The translations under genes and the position numbers were made by a program. From the NCBI RefSeq assembly GCF_040954645.1, contig NC_092804.1, positions 92,326,862 to 92,390,861 on the forward strand: a DNA stretch of 64,000 bases, in the 5' to 3' direction. Shown here piece after piece: positions 13,979-27,737 of the stretch. The notes below the pieces were generated by a model that ran no database searches, had not been told where the DNA came from, and was given only the letters and a program-made list of their open reading frames with translations. This stretch comes from Diabrotica undecimpunctata (taxonomy: Eukaryota > Arthropoda > Insecta > Coleoptera > Chrysomelidae). How positions within the stretch are numbered: the stretch's first letter is position 1; every line of letters begins with the position of its first letter.

Positions 13979-14282
13979 TGTTTATTTGGATAAAACCTGG
14001 TATGGTACTCATGACACCGTGAAAAAAAGTTGGACAAATAATAACAAAAAGTGTTCTAATTCAGTACCGCCCAATAAAGGACAGAATTATAATTTTACAC
14101 TGCGCTGTAGAAAATGGATGCATCGACGATTTATTATTAACCTTTTCGCTGCGGAGCGACTGAGAGGATCTGCATCCCGTCGCTGCGGCGCTAATAGACG
14201 TCTCCCGCAGTGAAGCAAATATTTTTGGTTTTTAGGTTACAGTTGACTTAATTTTCGGAATTCTATGATTTTTTTAATTTAT

Positions 14283-14487
<205 letters not shown>

Positions 14488-14663
14488 CTAACGGAAACTA
14501 AACATTTACCATAAATATGAAAAATAAAGGATTACAGGCTCGAAAAAAAACTAAATAACCCAAAAATCAATTTTAATAACAAAAAAATGGCACAAGAAAA
14601 ATTTAAACTAATGATTTTTCTCAAAAAAATACAAATACAAAATAATTTTAAACTTATCTGACA

Positions 14664-16417
14664 TTACAGATTTCGTAGAGTATGATATTTTTCAAAACAA
14701 GGTGTCACGCACAACCCGACATCGCATGGTTCGCACATGTAAACGGTTTCTTTCCGCAATTTATTTTTGCTACAACCAAAACATCTTTTTCTGCTTGTCG
14801 AGTGGTTTTGATTTCTTAAGGCAATTTTTGTTGGGAAATGTCTACCAGTTCAACGATATGGAGCTGGATTTTCTGCTCTTCTTGGCCTGTATACGAAGTC
14901 ATCTAAATTTAATTCAATCATTTGCGAAATCAAATTCAACTGAAATTTGGCTACTGGCATCTTCTTTTTTGTGGCATCTTGGAATAAGATATGAATATTT
15001 AGCAGTGTCATATCCATTATATGGAAAAAGACCTTTTTGTACCACTTGGTGGATCTTCTAACACTTTCAATTGAGCTGAGCAGCATGTCTGTTTTATCTA
15101 CAGCTCCCATATTTTTATTATAATCAATAACACATTGCGGTTTTACTATTGGTCTATTTGTTTTCCTATCAGTTTTTCCGGTATCTACTACATGTTTGTC
15201 ATGTGCTGTACTAAGCATGAATACGTCTCGTTTATCACACCACTTAATAGCAATTAGTTGATTTTTGGCGGTACGAAATACATACTCACCCCTTTTTAAC
15301 TGTTCCTCCATTTTTGGCATTTGTTTTCTACTTTTACGCACAGTCCCGCAAGCGTTAGTGCAACGATCATGTAACCATAAAAACAGATCAGGACTGCTGT
15401 ACCAATTATCTACAAATAATATATGACCTTTGTCCAAATAGGGGTCAAGAAGAGTTTGAACTACACCTGCAGATTTTCCGAAACTAGAATTCACAGTTTC
15501 TGTTGTTGCTCCAGTATAAATCACAAAATCTAATATATACCCAGTAGATGAGTCGCACAAGACAAAAAATTTCACACCGAATCGATGCCGCTTTGAGGGT
15601 ATGTATTGCTTGAAAAAAGACGCCCCTTATATAGCATTAGACTTTCATCAATGCATAATTCTTTGTATGGGGTAAACGATTCTGTAAATGTGACTCTCAT
15701 ATGATTCAAAATTCTTCGAATTTTATGTAATGTATTATCATTCCTTGCCAAATTATTATCCGAAAAATGCATCATACTAAGTATTGCTAAAAATCGGTCT
15801 CGTGCCATTGTTTTCTTGAAAGCAGGTGTTTCAATCAAACAATTCGTTGACCAGTACTCTTGTATTTGAAGTTTTTTCACCCGTGTCATCAGGAAGTTTA
15901 GGACAAAAAAACGATGAATTTCCTTTGCATCTGTGTCTTTCCATTCCTTCAATCTGGAACGTGGCCCAAGCTCTTTGCTGTCAACAACGTATTTATGAAA
16001 TTTATTAGTTTCAGTGACTATGAAACTGGTTATATCCTCTCCAAAAAATACTTGGAAACATTCGTACTCGGAACAGTTATCAAAAAGATCTGGAATATTA
16101 TGCCCAGAATTACTAGAATCAAAAGGAAATATACGCGGCTGAATGTTTACGCTTTCCCATTTCAGGTTTTAGTCGATTCTATCAGCACGATTCTCTTCCT
16201 TTTGCTCGTCACCCATGTCAGTCTCATGTTGATCGTCTACCTCGTCTATAGTAGAACTCGATAGATGCTCATTTATAACCTCCTGTTCAATTTCTTCAGC
16301 TGAATCATCAGATATATCACTTTCAAATAAAAACTCATCGTCTGAATCACTTTGTGTCACAATTTCTTCCAATTCCGCCATCGAATAATATTTACCCGTT
16401 TTAGGTGGCGGCGGCAT
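14664..16417 (-). pseudogene. piggyBac transposase pseudogene
   Basis: About 580 codons, near the family length of ~600. It starts MPPPPKTGKYYSMAELEEI with an acidic N-terminus, then the DDE domain: CIDESLMLYKGR (first Asp), LFVDNWYSSPDLF (second Asp) and YNKNMGAVDKTD (third Asp). It ends with a Cys-rich domain (RKRCFGCSK, then MCEPCDVGLCVTPCF and YHT) that binds terminal repeats. All three Asp and the zinc ligands remain. It is broken by a TAA at 16169-16171, a frameshift near 15615 after LMLYKGR, and a TGA near 14850 before the Cys-rich tail. I chose the second Met (16415-16417) because the family starts close to the acidic EEI segment. Few lesions suggest a fairly young copy. Confidence 0.9.
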
Positions 16418-16871
16418 GATGTAATACTTATTTTCAGTATTTATGATTTCAAACACAACGTAATTTTCTAAGCGACAATATTCACTTTACTGCAACAACG
16501 CATTCGCAATACTAAACACCTTCTCAGTTCCTCCCACCCATCCCGCTCTAGACACCTTCACAGTTGCTCCCACCCATCCCGCTCTAGGCACTTTAGGTAG
16601 GTGGTTCACGCCTTCCAATTAGAAAACATCTAATGACATTATATTTTGGTTATACGCAAATAATCGCTAACCGCAGCGAAGCGGTTAGCCCTCTTGCATA
16701 TATGCGTTTCCCGCACATCTCGTGCACTAATGAAATTACGCAAATCTGCGGTTCCCGCAGTCAAAGGGTTAATATCTGCAAAAAAAATTAAAGACGTGAA
16801 TCTAGATTATCATGAGGATATGGAGGGTTCAATTTGTGAATCATGGTTTGAAAAATCTCTTCTTCCAGAAT

Positions 16872-16875
16872 TATA

Positions 16876-16934
<59 letters not shown>
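16872..16934. repeat. (TA)n microsatellite
   Basis: TA run truncating IS630-like copy 1. Confidence 0.96.
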
Positions 16935-16937
<3 letters not shown>

Positions 16938-17726
16938 AACAGAAGTTCGAGCGTCAATTATAATGCTTTCAGCTATCAACATGATGGAAATGAAATATAA
17001 AAAAGTTCAACTCAGGAACCATAGATGTAAACTTTTAATGTTTGTTTGAAAAAAAAAACAGAAGTTAGTTTTTATAAAACTCACAAAGAACGGAAGTACG
17101 TAAAATTATGTAAAAGAACAGTAAACTTTATAATTTTACGAAAATACTTTTGAAATGTGGCACCCGTGGTGTGATAATAATTCTGCAGCTGAAGAGCCAG
17201 TGGAACCCTCTAATCAATTGGAATATTTTTACAAAGCCATGTAGTAAAATGTAAGCTACATTTTCAATACATCTCTGATGTTACCATCCAAACATATGCT
17301 GAAACATGTTTATGAAGAATTGTGTTCTAAAATGTTTAAATCAGAAGCAATTCTAGAAACATGTTTATCAGAGTGTCCAAAGCAATCTGCTACAAGACTA
17401 TAGGAGAAACATCTTCTTCTAGACAGAGGAGAAAGGATTGTGCAAATTCACACAAATAAAACCGCACCTAAAGGAACCTATAATCAGAACAATATACAAA
17501 ATGGATGCGGCTAATATTTTTTCAACTATTGAAAGCCTTCGAAGTGAACTGGTTCGAAAGGATATTCTCTTATATTCAGCAACAACAATTTGATGATTTC
17601 TTAAAACCCATAATTTTAAGTAAAAAACTATAGACAAGCGCCATAATGGAAAGTACTAGAATAATTATTTCTTTAAGAAACATTTCTATCAGATAGATAA
17701 CTTAGTATCAAAAAATGAAACGAAAT
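16935..17726. other. Intronic or decayed TE sequence
   Basis: Many stops in all frames. Because it sits directly before IS630-like copy 2, part of it (about 17270-17640) may be the eroded N-terminal half of that transposase, but I cannot show the motifs. Confidence 0.4.
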
Positions 17727-18473
17727 GTTGTTTATTTAGATGAGACCTAGTGTGATACTCATGACAGGACAGAGAATTATAATTTTACACTGCGGTGTAG
17801 AAAATAGATGGATCGATGATGTATTATTAATATCTGCAAAAAAATATTAAAGACGCGTCTCTAGGTTATCATGAGGATATGGAAAGTTTAATTTTTGAAT
17901 CATGGTTTGAAGAACCTCTTCTTCCGAGATTACCTAAATATAGTGTGATTATCATGGACAACGATCATATTATTCAAGATTAATGAGAAAATTCTAAATA
18001 TTATTTGAAACAAATTACAAATTCAAGAATTTTTATTTGAGAACGATTTGTACTTTGAGGCATCATACAGTTAAAAGCAATTGTTGGAAGTTGTTTACAG
18101 TAGTACCAGAAGGAATATGTTGTTAATAACTGTACTCGCAGTAATGGGCATACTGTGCTTGGTATGCCCAGTATTACAATTTACAATAGTACTTCCTCCT
18201 TACTATTGTAAATTAAACCCAATAGAGTTAATATGGACACAACTTAAAGGAAATAGAAGAAGAAGAAACGTGGCTCCTAAATTTTTGTCTACTGCTCTCC
18301 AGTTAATTAGAAGAGAAGTCACAAAGATCACAGCAACCAACTGGAATCAAAGTGTAATCAAATATGTAATCGCAGTGGAAACTGACTATGTTAAATATTT
18401 ACCAGCATTAACCAAATTAACTATAAATATAGAAAATACAACTGATACTAGTGATAGTAGTGATTCTGAGTAG
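17727..18473 (+). pseudogene. IS630-like transposase relic, copy 2
   Basis: A degenerate first-Asp region (about 17727-17770) is followed by KNIKDASLGYHEDMESLIFE, SWFEEPLLPRLP and SVIIMDNDHI (second Asp). A frame at 18081-18473 then gives LPPYYCKLNPIELIWTQLKG, where the Glu of NPIELIW is the third catalytic residue, and ends in a Ser/Asp-rich tail. This is the DDE_3 arrangement of Tc1/IS630-type transposases. Stops and a gap between 17970 and 18160 inactivate it. It shares its 5' region with copy 1. Confidence 0.75.
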
Positions 18474-19224
18474 ATTAGTAAGTTCTTATTTCTAACTAGG
18501 TGTTAGTTGAAGCCTTTATTTTTATTGTAATTGTACAAATTCTCGTTTTGCAAAATATATCTTTGAAAATAGAGTACAAATACACTTCACGGTAGAACAA
18601 AAACATACAACATAATTTAATTTAAAATAATCAAAGTACAGGTTAGGTTATTATAAAATACCTGCTAGATACATATATAAAAAAAGATGTTCATAAAAGT
18701 TTTAGACCTCTTACCCATTTTTAAATTATTGAGGTACTAAGTCTGCTATCACACGGTGTCAAACCAAAGTTGTTAATATAATACCCTGTATATAATTTAA
18801 AAAATGAATTCTCTATTTTTTTTATTACAATAACTAACTTATCAGGGATAAAATGTGATCATAAGTTTTAAAACTTATGAGCAATTGTGTTATTAAAACG
18901 TTTGTATACTAAAATACTTGTACATAAAAAATTTGTTTAATTGTATGTGATAATTACTTTTATTAACAATTTTTTATAGGTATGGTTATTTTACAATAAG
19001 TTCTATTTAGCCGAGTCGATTAGTGTTATCACTTCCTAGATATATCACAGAAGTTAACAACACCAATATTTTTTATTTAAACTTTATAGAAAATGAAACT
19101 TTTTCTGAAATAAAATTAAATAAAAATAAAAACTTCAATTTCTACGCTACTGTTCAATAAAGTAGTGGTAACTCTAACAGTGTTGCCATTTTACTAGTAT
19201 TTTACTCCTCTGGTTCCTATAAAT
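18474..19224. other. Nothing recognised
   Basis: AT-rich; probably the 3' flank of the IS630-like relic and the 5' flank of the next gene. No supported frame. Confidence 0.45.
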
Positions 19225-20760
19225 TTTCTCACGAAATTACGTGTCGACTATACTGGAAGATGAAAGCAACTCAAATGTGGTTGGTGTGAGTCACGTAAAT
19301 TCAGAAAACACATAATACCAGTGAAACGAAGTAGGAATATTCGTATAAAAAATAGCGGAAATAAACTTATAAAAGGTAACACAAGAAAACTAAGGTTAGA
19401 AAATAAATCGAAAAGAAATTTAGGCCAAAGTTACAAAACTCGAAAAGGCAAATAAGTTGAACCGAGCAGTGCAAACCACTAACGAATTGTCGCATGAAAT
19501 GCCAGGAAAAGTTTAATGATGTTACACGACACACTTTATTTAAAGAATATTGGGCCATGGGCTATACTAAGAGAGTTGCGTATTTAGCTAGTCTTGTAAA
19601 CATCGTTGAAAAGAAAACATCAAAACAAAAAGATGCTGAAAAATCTAAACAAAAATTTCGTTTGTTAACCTATCAATATCATCTTCAGATTAATGGTAAT
19701 TTAATACCAACATGTAAGTCGTGCTTTCAAAAGACTTTTGGTGAAAGCACTTTACTCCAAAAGGGCGCTTCTAGTTCTGGAATAACACACGACGATAATA
19801 GAGGATCCCATAAGCCTTGGCATATATTATCCGATGAAGTTACTCAAGCTATTAAACATAACATTTTGTCTTTGCCTGCGTACGAAAGTCACTATTGCAG
19901 AAACCAAACAAGCAAAAAGTATCTTCCACCGCACTATACAGTTGCAAATATTTATGAAGAACATCTTAAACAAGAGTCCAAATACCAACTTGTAAGTAGA
20001 AAGGTTTACGAGAACATTTTTCACAGCATGAAACTAGCTATAAAGGCACCAAAAAAGGATACATGTCAAACATGTGACCAACTGCATATAAAAATTAAAG
20101 CAAATGCTGAAAACAAAGACGAATTATGTAAACAACTAGCCATTCATCAAGCCGCAGACTACGCATACAAATCGAAAGCAAATGACAATATAAACAATAA
20201 GGACAACACCTCTACAAAAGTGTATACCTTTGATATGCAGCAGTGTCTACTCACACCTAATCTAATTACATCCGTTGCGTTTTATAAAAGACAACTGTGG
20301 ACCTTTAATCTCACTGTCCATGATTGTATTACCGGACAATCTTTTAATCATATGTGGCACGAACTAATTTCCGGAAGAGGTGCAAATCAAATTGGTCCAT
20401 GGTTGTATAAGCGTCTTGTTGACCTTCCTACGGATATTACCCACGTTATATTGTACTCAGATACGTGTGATGGTCAAAATAAGAATACCCACGTTATGGT
20501 AATGTTTTTTACGTTACTACAAAACAGCCGACATTTGAAAACCATTGACCATAAGTTCCTTGTCGCAGGACATACACATATGGAATATGACACTGACCAT
20601 TCCATGATAGAGAGAACTAGAAAGAGATATGGAACCTCAATAAATCATCCCTACGACTGGATGCAACTAGTGAGACAAACAGGAAAGGGAAACCATTTGT
20701 CGTGAATGAAATGAAAAGGGAAGACTTTTATGACTATGCTTCGCCAGGGTTTGATATATT
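19225..20760 (+). pseudogene. DUF7869-type protein (putative TE-encoded), copy A
   Basis: The longest intact frame is 19494-20705 (403 codons). It reads, in order: an N-terminal zinc-like region (CKSCFQKTFGES), a KYLPPHYTVANIYEEH segment, CQTCDQLHIKI, then a core with YTFDMQQCLLTP, TVHDCITGQSFNHMWHE, ILYSDTCDGQNKN and HKFLVAGHTHMEYDTDHS-MIE. Conserved Asp (FDMQ and YSDT) and Glu/His (GHTHME and MIER) positions resemble an RNase H-like D-D-E arrangement; this is inference. Insect genomes hold many such multicopy proteins. Frame lesions occur near 19460 and near 20695, after which VNEMKREDFYDYASPGFDIF continues until a LINE truncates it at about 20761. Function unproven. Confidence 0.65.
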
Positions 20761-22145
20761 CTTCTTAAGGTGCCTTCTCCATTACTGAACGTTGGCTATT
20801 ACAGCAAATTGCTCTCTATCTTGAGCCGTTCTTAATATAGAATGTGTGTCCATGCCTGTCCAGTCTTTTACATTCTTCAACCAGGAGCATTTTCTTCTTC
20901 CTGTACCTCTACTTCCTTTCACTTTCCTTTCCATTATAAGTCGTAGAAAGTTGTATTTTTCTCCTCTGTAAATATGTCCTAGATAACTCGTTTTTCTGTT
21001 TTTTACAATATTTAGGAGTTCTATCTCAGTACCCATTCTTCTTAGCACCTCGTTGTTGGTCACGTCCTCTGTCCAAGAGATCTTCAGCATCCTTCGAAAA
21101 ACCCACATCTCAAAGGCTTCTATACGCCTCATACTTGTAATTCCGAGAATCCATGTTTCCACTCCGTATAACAATATGGAATAAATAAACGTTTTTACAA
21201 ATGGGTATCGGATATCCAACGATAATGTATAGAGGAATTTTTTCATTCGTTGAAATGCGGACCTAGCATATTCTATACGAGCACGTATTTCGACCTCGTG
21301 CTCAAGATCGTTTGTTATCCAGCAACCAAGATACTGGAATCTTTGTACTGGTTCTATATGTTTGTTATAGATACAAATATTAATGTCGACATTTGGTGCA
21401 CGTGTAACAGCCATTACTTTTGTTTTATTTGTGTTTATATTTAGTCCCAAGCTATCTCCCTCTCTGGTTATGACATTCAAAAGTCGTTGTAAACCCTCAG
21501 CACTGTCCGCAATAATGACGGTGTCGTCTGCGTATTTAAATTGTTTACGTATTCTCCTTTGATTTTTATACCTTCTTCAATATTTTCGAGGGCATTTTGA
21601 AAGATCTTTTCGGAACATATATTGAATAACAGTGGAGAAAGTACACAGCCCTGACGAACACCTCTTTTTATTGGCAATTCTGCTGTCAGACGATTGTCTA
21701 TTTTGATCGACGCCATTTGATCCCAATATAGTTTTTAATAAGTGCTACAGTGTTATGGTCTATACCATGTTGTGTTAGGGTTTCTATGAGTTCTGTGTGT
21801 TTTACTCGATCAAACGCCTTTTCGTAGTCGATAAAACAGAGAAACACGTCTTTTTGCTGATCTCGGCATTTTTGTAGTAATATCTGGAGGCCAAATAATG
21901 CCTCCCTTGTACCAAGCCCCATACGAAATCCAAATTGATTGTCCCTCAGGTTTTTTCGCATTCTCTGTATATTCGTTGATGTACAATTTTGAGTAAAATT
22001 TTCAGAAAATGGCATATCAGGCTAATTAATCTGAACTGTGAGCATCTATTTGCTTTATTTTTCTTGGGTATAGGTATAAATGTCGATCTAAGCCAGTCTT
22101 CTGGGAAGATATATATTTTGTTAAATAATAGATTGATCTGATTAC
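20761..22145 (-). mobile_element. 5'-truncated LINE (RTE-like)
   Basis: Minus-strand reverse transcriptase relic: DWLRSTFIPIPKK, then CFIDYEKAFDRVKH, RGVRQGCVLSPLLFN, KYADDTVIIADS (the catalytic YADD is intact) and YLGCWITND, ending GRRKCSWLKNVKDWTG. It copies its own RNA into a nicked target. The frame breaks near 21700 and 21540. A TTCTTCTT-like tail at its low-coordinate end abuts copy A of the DUF7869-type gene, which it truncates. The clade is judged by the C-terminal YLGHI...GRR...SWL-x-N pattern and is not certain. Confidence 0.85.
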
Positions 22146-23275
22146 AGGCAAGTTATTGCAAGAATGTGCAATAAAAGGTTACAAATATCTGCAGCGCATT
22201 TTCAACACCATCATCATAACAGGCTACCTTCCGAGTCAATAAAAAATTTCACAGATTATCCTGACACCAAAACCTGAAAAAAAAAAACAAAATCTCCTAC
22301 GCGCTGGAAATTAAATCCTACCTCTCAGCAGCCTTCCTAGATGTCAATCAAATCCTTCGATAAGGTTTGGCATGAAGACCTACTTTATAAGATAAAGAAA
22401 CGATTGCCATAACCTTTCTTTCCACTGCTAAAATCCTACCTATTAGATAGATACTTCCTGCTAAAAAATGATGAATACACTCAGCTCCACGCTATCAAAG
22501 CAGGTATTCCACAAGGAAGCAAACTAGGACCTATTTTACTTCTTGATGCTCACTGCAGACCTCTCATCCTGCAGCACTCCAGAAGTTGCTACTTTTGCAG
22601 ACGACACCGCAAGACTAGCCATGGATTCTAATCCCACAAAAGTATCAGAAAATTTATAATAAAACCTAAACAAAATAGAAACTTGGCTAAAAAAAATGGA
22701 GAATTAGAGTAAATGAGACCAAGTCAACACATGTAACCTTCACAATGAAATGAGGTGAACGTCCCCCGGTCACACTCAATGGCAAACATATCCATCTTGA
22801 CAAACGACTAACCTGGTAGAAGCACATATTTACGAAAAGAAAACAACTGGACATTAAGTTTAAATACATGTACTGATTGATTGGTCGAAACTCTAAATTA
22901 AAATTGGATAACAATCTACTTATATACAAGGCGATCTTCAAGCCGATATGGACATATGGTATTCAGCTATGACGCACCGCTAGCAATTCTAATCTTGCAA
23001 TCCTCCAACGCTTCCAGAATAAAGTGTTAAGGACTATAGTAAATGCTCCATGGTATGTTACATCCTCCTCTATAGAAAAAGATCTGGAAGTGCCTTGGGT
23101 AAAAGAAGTTGTAACAAGTTACAGTGTCAAATATGGTGAACGGATAAAAGTGCAACCCAATGTACTCTCGAAGCGGTTATTCGATGACAATAATGGAGTC
23201 CGTAGGCTGAAACGTTTTAAACCAAATGATCTACCAAACAAATTTAATGTTTATCCAAAATCAACGGTATTTTAA
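22146..23275 (+). pseudogene. Jockey-type LINE reverse transcriptase relic
   Basis: Heavily stopped frames show VATFADDTARLAMDSNP (the FADD catalytic box), NETKSTHVTFTM, KPIWTYGIQL and an open C-terminus NAPWYVTSSSIEKDLEVPWV to a stop at 23275. This WTYG-x-QLW...NAPWYV ending is typical of insect Jockey retrotransposons. The 5' half, including the endonuclease, is lost at the junction with the LINE at 22145. Confidence 0.85.
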
Positions 23276-23465
23276 ATTCGACCTTAATTACGTGATATAG
23301 ATTTACAGTTGCTAAATAAAGAAAAGGGACTCTCTACTGGAAGTGGCTCCTACACGCTATGTAAACAAACAAATTACTTAAGTATATCGAATATACTTCT
23401 AACTGACGAAAATGAATTATTCGATACTTTTGTTTTGTATAAATATAACTAAAGGCATATTTGTG

Positions 23466-24613
23466 CAACGCAAAATGACAAATGTGTCACATTTATGAAA
23501 TTTCACAAGCCGAAAAAAGGCCTTTGCAAAGTTTGTATCACTTATGATGGTAATCCACATGACGAAAAGGTTTTAAACCTCGAAGCCCATCACAAACACG
23601 TCGAAACAAAAGATGCAGCGAGAAAAAAAGGGATGAAGATAAACAGTCGGCTTTGGAGAATAGGAAAATACTAGCATTTAGTTTCGATCTACAATCTGTT
23701 TTGTCAACGCCTAAAGGAGCTGCGGGACCTTTTTTTGCGAGAAAACTTGCCATTTATAATTTGACCATTTATAATTTAGGAGACGGGAGCGTCCAGTGTT
23801 TATATGGGATGGAACCGAGAAAAAACCCGGTAGTACTGAAATTACTACATGTATATTTAAATAAATCATGTCTTACCCTGATATTAAACATGTCATAGTC
23901 ATGTCCGACAACTACGGTAGACACCAGAAAACTTTGCTTTTTCTGCCATGTGTCAATATGTTGTTAATTGTCACCTAAATTTAAAAACAACTGACCATGT
24001 GTTTTTTGTACCGGGTCACTCAGAAATGGAATTCGATTCTGTCCATTCAAAAATTGAATATAAGTCAAAAAATTCTCCTTGAAGGATGCACACAAATCAT
24101 AAGAATTGCACGCACTAAGCCTTGCCCGTTTGAAGTGACATACCTACTTCATGACCACTTCTTAGATTTTAACACCAAAGAAGAGTGACATTTGCATTAG
24201 AAAATAAAATAAAAGCAAAGAACAAGCAAAAACAATATGAAAAAGAAAATAAAGTAAAAGATGAAGCCCAAACAAGTAATCAAAACACTAATTTTAAATA
24301 TAGTGATGGTACATGGTACCAGTATCGGAAAAATAAAAATAACAAACTTTTCATGAAGACTAGCATTGATGGAAACTTTTTATCTCTTGAAAACAAACAA
24401 AAAAGAGGCAAACAACATAGTATAAACCCCGTTAAAGCATACGAAGAAAGGCTCCCAATCAAGGATGCGAACAAAAAAAACCTCGTTTCACTATGTGAAC
24501 AAAACTTAATACCTAGGCCATACCACCAAAATTACCAATCTTTACCAACATCTAGTACTGCCAGAAATTGTCTTCCAGAACCTGACGCAACTGAAGACAA
24601 TGATAACGTTTAA
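23466..24613 (+). pseudogene. DUF7869-type protein relic, copy B
   Basis: Fragments in shifting frames correspond to copy A: FHKPKKGLCKVCITY (Cys pair region), FDLQSVLSTPKGAAG, KLAIYNLTIYN, then VPGHSEMEFDSVHSKIE (equivalent to GHTHMEYDTDHSMIE of copy A). The open 3' frame 24185-24613 ends LVSLCEQNLIPRPYHQNY, like the LLSILPLFDPVYHGFY end of copy C at 53946. The GQN segment appears as SDNYGRHQK, so the conserved Cys and Gln-Asn are lost. It is more diverged than copies A and C and clearly dead. Confidence 0.62.
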
Positions 24614-25742
24614 TTCAAAATTTAAAACTTTTAATTTGCCATTATTTTACAACAATTGAGGGTCATGACTGAGTACCTACTTGAGGTATTTACAGGACGT
24701 GAAATTCCATTTAATGTATTTAATTATTTTTAACTTTTATGTTTTTTTACGTTTCTAATTACATTAATTTTCTAGCAATACATACTTTCATAAAAATACT
24801 ATTAATAATTTCTTTAAACATAATTATCCCATTTTATCCTACAACTTAAATTTTTAATTAAATTATTTGTAATAAACTTTTTAAGAACATTAAAATTATT
24901 TTAATTTTCCTCCTTTTCAATTAAGAATATGAATGTGTTAAAATTAGACCAATATGAACTGTCGAAAATGCCACATTCGCAATTTTGGAACATTGCACCA
25001 AATGAATGTGTTAAAATTATACCAATATTGTAGCGTTTTAAATTTTATAATACGTCCCTGTTCGTTTATCTCGTCAGTACGCATAAAGATTGCCATAAAA
25101 TCTGTGTTTGTCTTTTACGAAAATCCTTAATGCGTAAATAACGCTGGATATATTTTTTGTCTATGTGTACTTTCAAATCCCATAACCTTTTGTTACAAAG
25201 TCAGGTAGAACTCCGGTTTAAAAACTACGTGCTATTTTGTTAATTTGTATTATGTTATATCTATTTCGACAAGTTTTTGTCGCGACAAGATATTTCATGA
25301 TGCCCCCCTAATATAAAAAAGAGTTTTTATTTGTCTTTCGTCGTTAAAACGCAATAAACTGGAATATTTAAAAAGTTGTTTTTGTCGCTTAGAACGAGGG
25401 TCCGAGGTATATTTGTTTGTTTAGGTTTTGTAAACACAAGGGTGAGAGTTATTTTATGGCGTGGAATTTGTAAAATTTAACGCAAAGAGGAGTCGACATT
25501 TAAGTTCCAAGCAGGGCAGACGTGCTACAATGGGAGTCGAGCTAAGGAAGTCTAACAAAAGATTTGAAATGTAAAATCTGGGGCAATTTTTGAATCGAAC
25601 AAACGATTCAACTTTTTTGTAATGTTCTCATACCAGTGGACGTGATGATACTCTTTGCATAGGCAGTTCTATCAGAGTGGTCACTGGAAGATTTGAACAG
25701 ATACTGGAAATTTTTGAAGTATTATATAGAATGTCCCCGTCG
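24614..25742. other. Nothing recognised; short direct repeat
   Basis: A GAATGTGTTAAAATTA block occurs twice (about 24932 and 25005). The stretch 25030-25500 has a TATA-like and an AATAAA-like signal and could be an LTR, but I find no second copy in the window. Confidence 0.35.
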
Positions 25743-25746
25743 ACCG

Positions 25747-25980
25747 ACTTAAGGGTTGTCACTCCCGAAGGTACTTTTTAAAAAGGCCCTTTTAAAGGTA
25801 CAACTGACAGAGTAACAGCACTTTATTTAATATAATTACAACTGGTTTTAGAATAAAAATTTACAGTATTTATATGAAATTAATTGATGACGACCTGTCT
25901 GCAATATGTGTCGAAACTGCTGATCGGCTGGGCTATTGAACTGCAATACTGCTGACAATCGGGGTTAATGTATCGTAATT
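25747..25980 (-). repeat. 3' LTR of errantivirus-like element
   Basis: In plus orientation it starts ACTTAAGGGTTGTCACTCC and ends TATCGTAATT. Nearly identical to 33470-33703. It supplies the 3' processing signal of the provirus. Confidence 0.95.
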
Positions 25981-27720
25981 TCTCCATCCCCTGGGGAAGT
26001 TTTGTGAGGGATGAACAAAACTCTGTGAACTGTTTCTGAGGACTCTTGGCTTTGGTCAGGGATGTCTTCTGCTGTGGTTGGATTCTGCTCATCTTTTTCT
26101 TTTTTCAGTTTGCGTAGCTTGAGAAAACCAAAAATTAAAAGGATTGCTACCAGGATATATATCGGTGGTGTCCATATGTAGCTGTGGTCCATTTGTGTTG
26201 GAAGGATGGATTGGAACCTTTCTTCTTCCTGTGATAACTTGTGTAGTTCGTCTAAAGGAATTCTGTCCAATTTTAGGGGTTTGACTATTGGGTGGTTCTT
26301 CAGAATAGTGGTGGTCTTGACTTTTGGTAATGTTAGTGGTTCTTCTTTAATTGTTGTTTTGGAATTCACGTAAACTTCATTATTGGTTCGTAGTTCACAT
26401 CCTGGCGGTAACTCAATTAGATAGGTCCCTTCGAGTACTTCTATTTCAGTGGTGGTGCAATGGGTAGATACTTTCGTAGCCTTTGGAAAAACGGCAATGT
26501 AGTGTGCATCGGATACTTTTTGAATAATCGTTGTAGTGACAGTGACGGGAACACTTTGGCATTGGGCAGCATCATTGATTAACTGGAGAATTTGGATGAT
26601 GCAGTCATTAGTCTGGTCATTCTCTTGTGGAAATTTCTCAGGACAGATGAATGATTTGGATTCGCTTCTTTTGCATGGTACATCCATATACTGAAAAAGG
26701 TCTGAGTTGTGGACTAGGTATGGACCAGGTGGAATGATTATTGTGATTATTAGTTTAAAGGGAGTATAAATGGAAGTATGTGAACGACTTGGAATGAAGA
26801 ATAGGAAAATGTAAAATGAAAACAAGGGTGTGATTCGTGTAGTAACCATCAATATCTATGATTTCATAGTATTTGGTTAAGTCTTCTTTCTGAATATAGG
26901 GAATCTGTGATGCAGGGTGGTGTTCAAGCATCTTTTGCACGGTCCATTTTATTTCTTCAGGTTTAATGAGACCGTTGTGTAAAGTTTTGATTCTTGCAAA
27001 TGTAATTGCTGTTTGTAGATCATCCAGTATTTGTATAATTGTTTGTAAATTTAGATTTATCTGGTCAAGGATATTTCGAACTTGCATATAATCATTAAAA
27101 TCGAAAACGAATTGGTTCATCTCTAAGCTAATTTTGCTCGTCTCTTCAGCTATGATTTCTTGGTTGTGTGTAAGTAATGAAATTGTTTGGTTAAAATTTG
27201 TCATTATTCTTTTATTGAGACTGAGTTGGCTATTGATGTTGGTAATAATGTTCTGTTGGTTATTTTCAAGTGATTTAATGGCAGCGTTGTATCTTTCAGC
27301 ATCTTCTTGATCTAGATTACCAGAAATAGATTTTATTACACTTCCCAATCCGTTTATAAGTCCTCTTTTGCTTCTGGATTTTGGATATATTGTGTCTAGT
27401 TTCTCTTTTGCTGTTTGGAGGAGGTACTGTACAGTTTTATCAAAGTTTTGTAGGCTGTCAAAATATGGTTGACAAGTCCATTTTCTATTGCTCTGTTGGT
27501 GGTGATATACTGAGATTCTATGGATTCAATCTCTTCTGCGATGGGTTCTAGATGGAAATAGTGGATGAAGTCATGAGTGCTGGTCTGTATCCTCGCTTGT
27601 CCAAGTTTAACTGGGAGGATTCCTGGATTGTCCTTCAGGTTTTGAATTTGAACTTGTTGGGCTGCTACTAAGGTACATCTGTAAAGCAGTTTTAGCGTTA
27701 GTCTTTGGCTGGTGTTTGAT
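25965..27720 (-). pseudogene. env: env pseudogene of errantivirus-like element
   Basis: Envelope glycoprotein of the baculovirus F-like class carried by insect errantiviruses. Visible are an N-terminal surface part with GILPVKLGQARIQT near 27620, a furin-type RSKR site at 27364-27375 followed at once by a Gly-rich fusion-peptide-like start, a Gln/Asn-rich coiled segment (about 27340-27130), and near the C-terminus a membrane anchor (IYILVAILLIFGFLKL, about 26115-26165) with a basic stop-transfer and short tail. Frames change near 27400 and again near 26755, and the N-terminus is eroded, so no complete product can be made. Order, cleavage site and anchor identify the family. Confidence 0.85.
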
Positions 27721-27737
27721 GTTTTTTTTGTGTATTG

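Noticed and set aside
24932..25030. Repeated GAATGTGTTAAAATTA block
   Set aside because: Too short and only two copies; no inverted or target-site structure around it.
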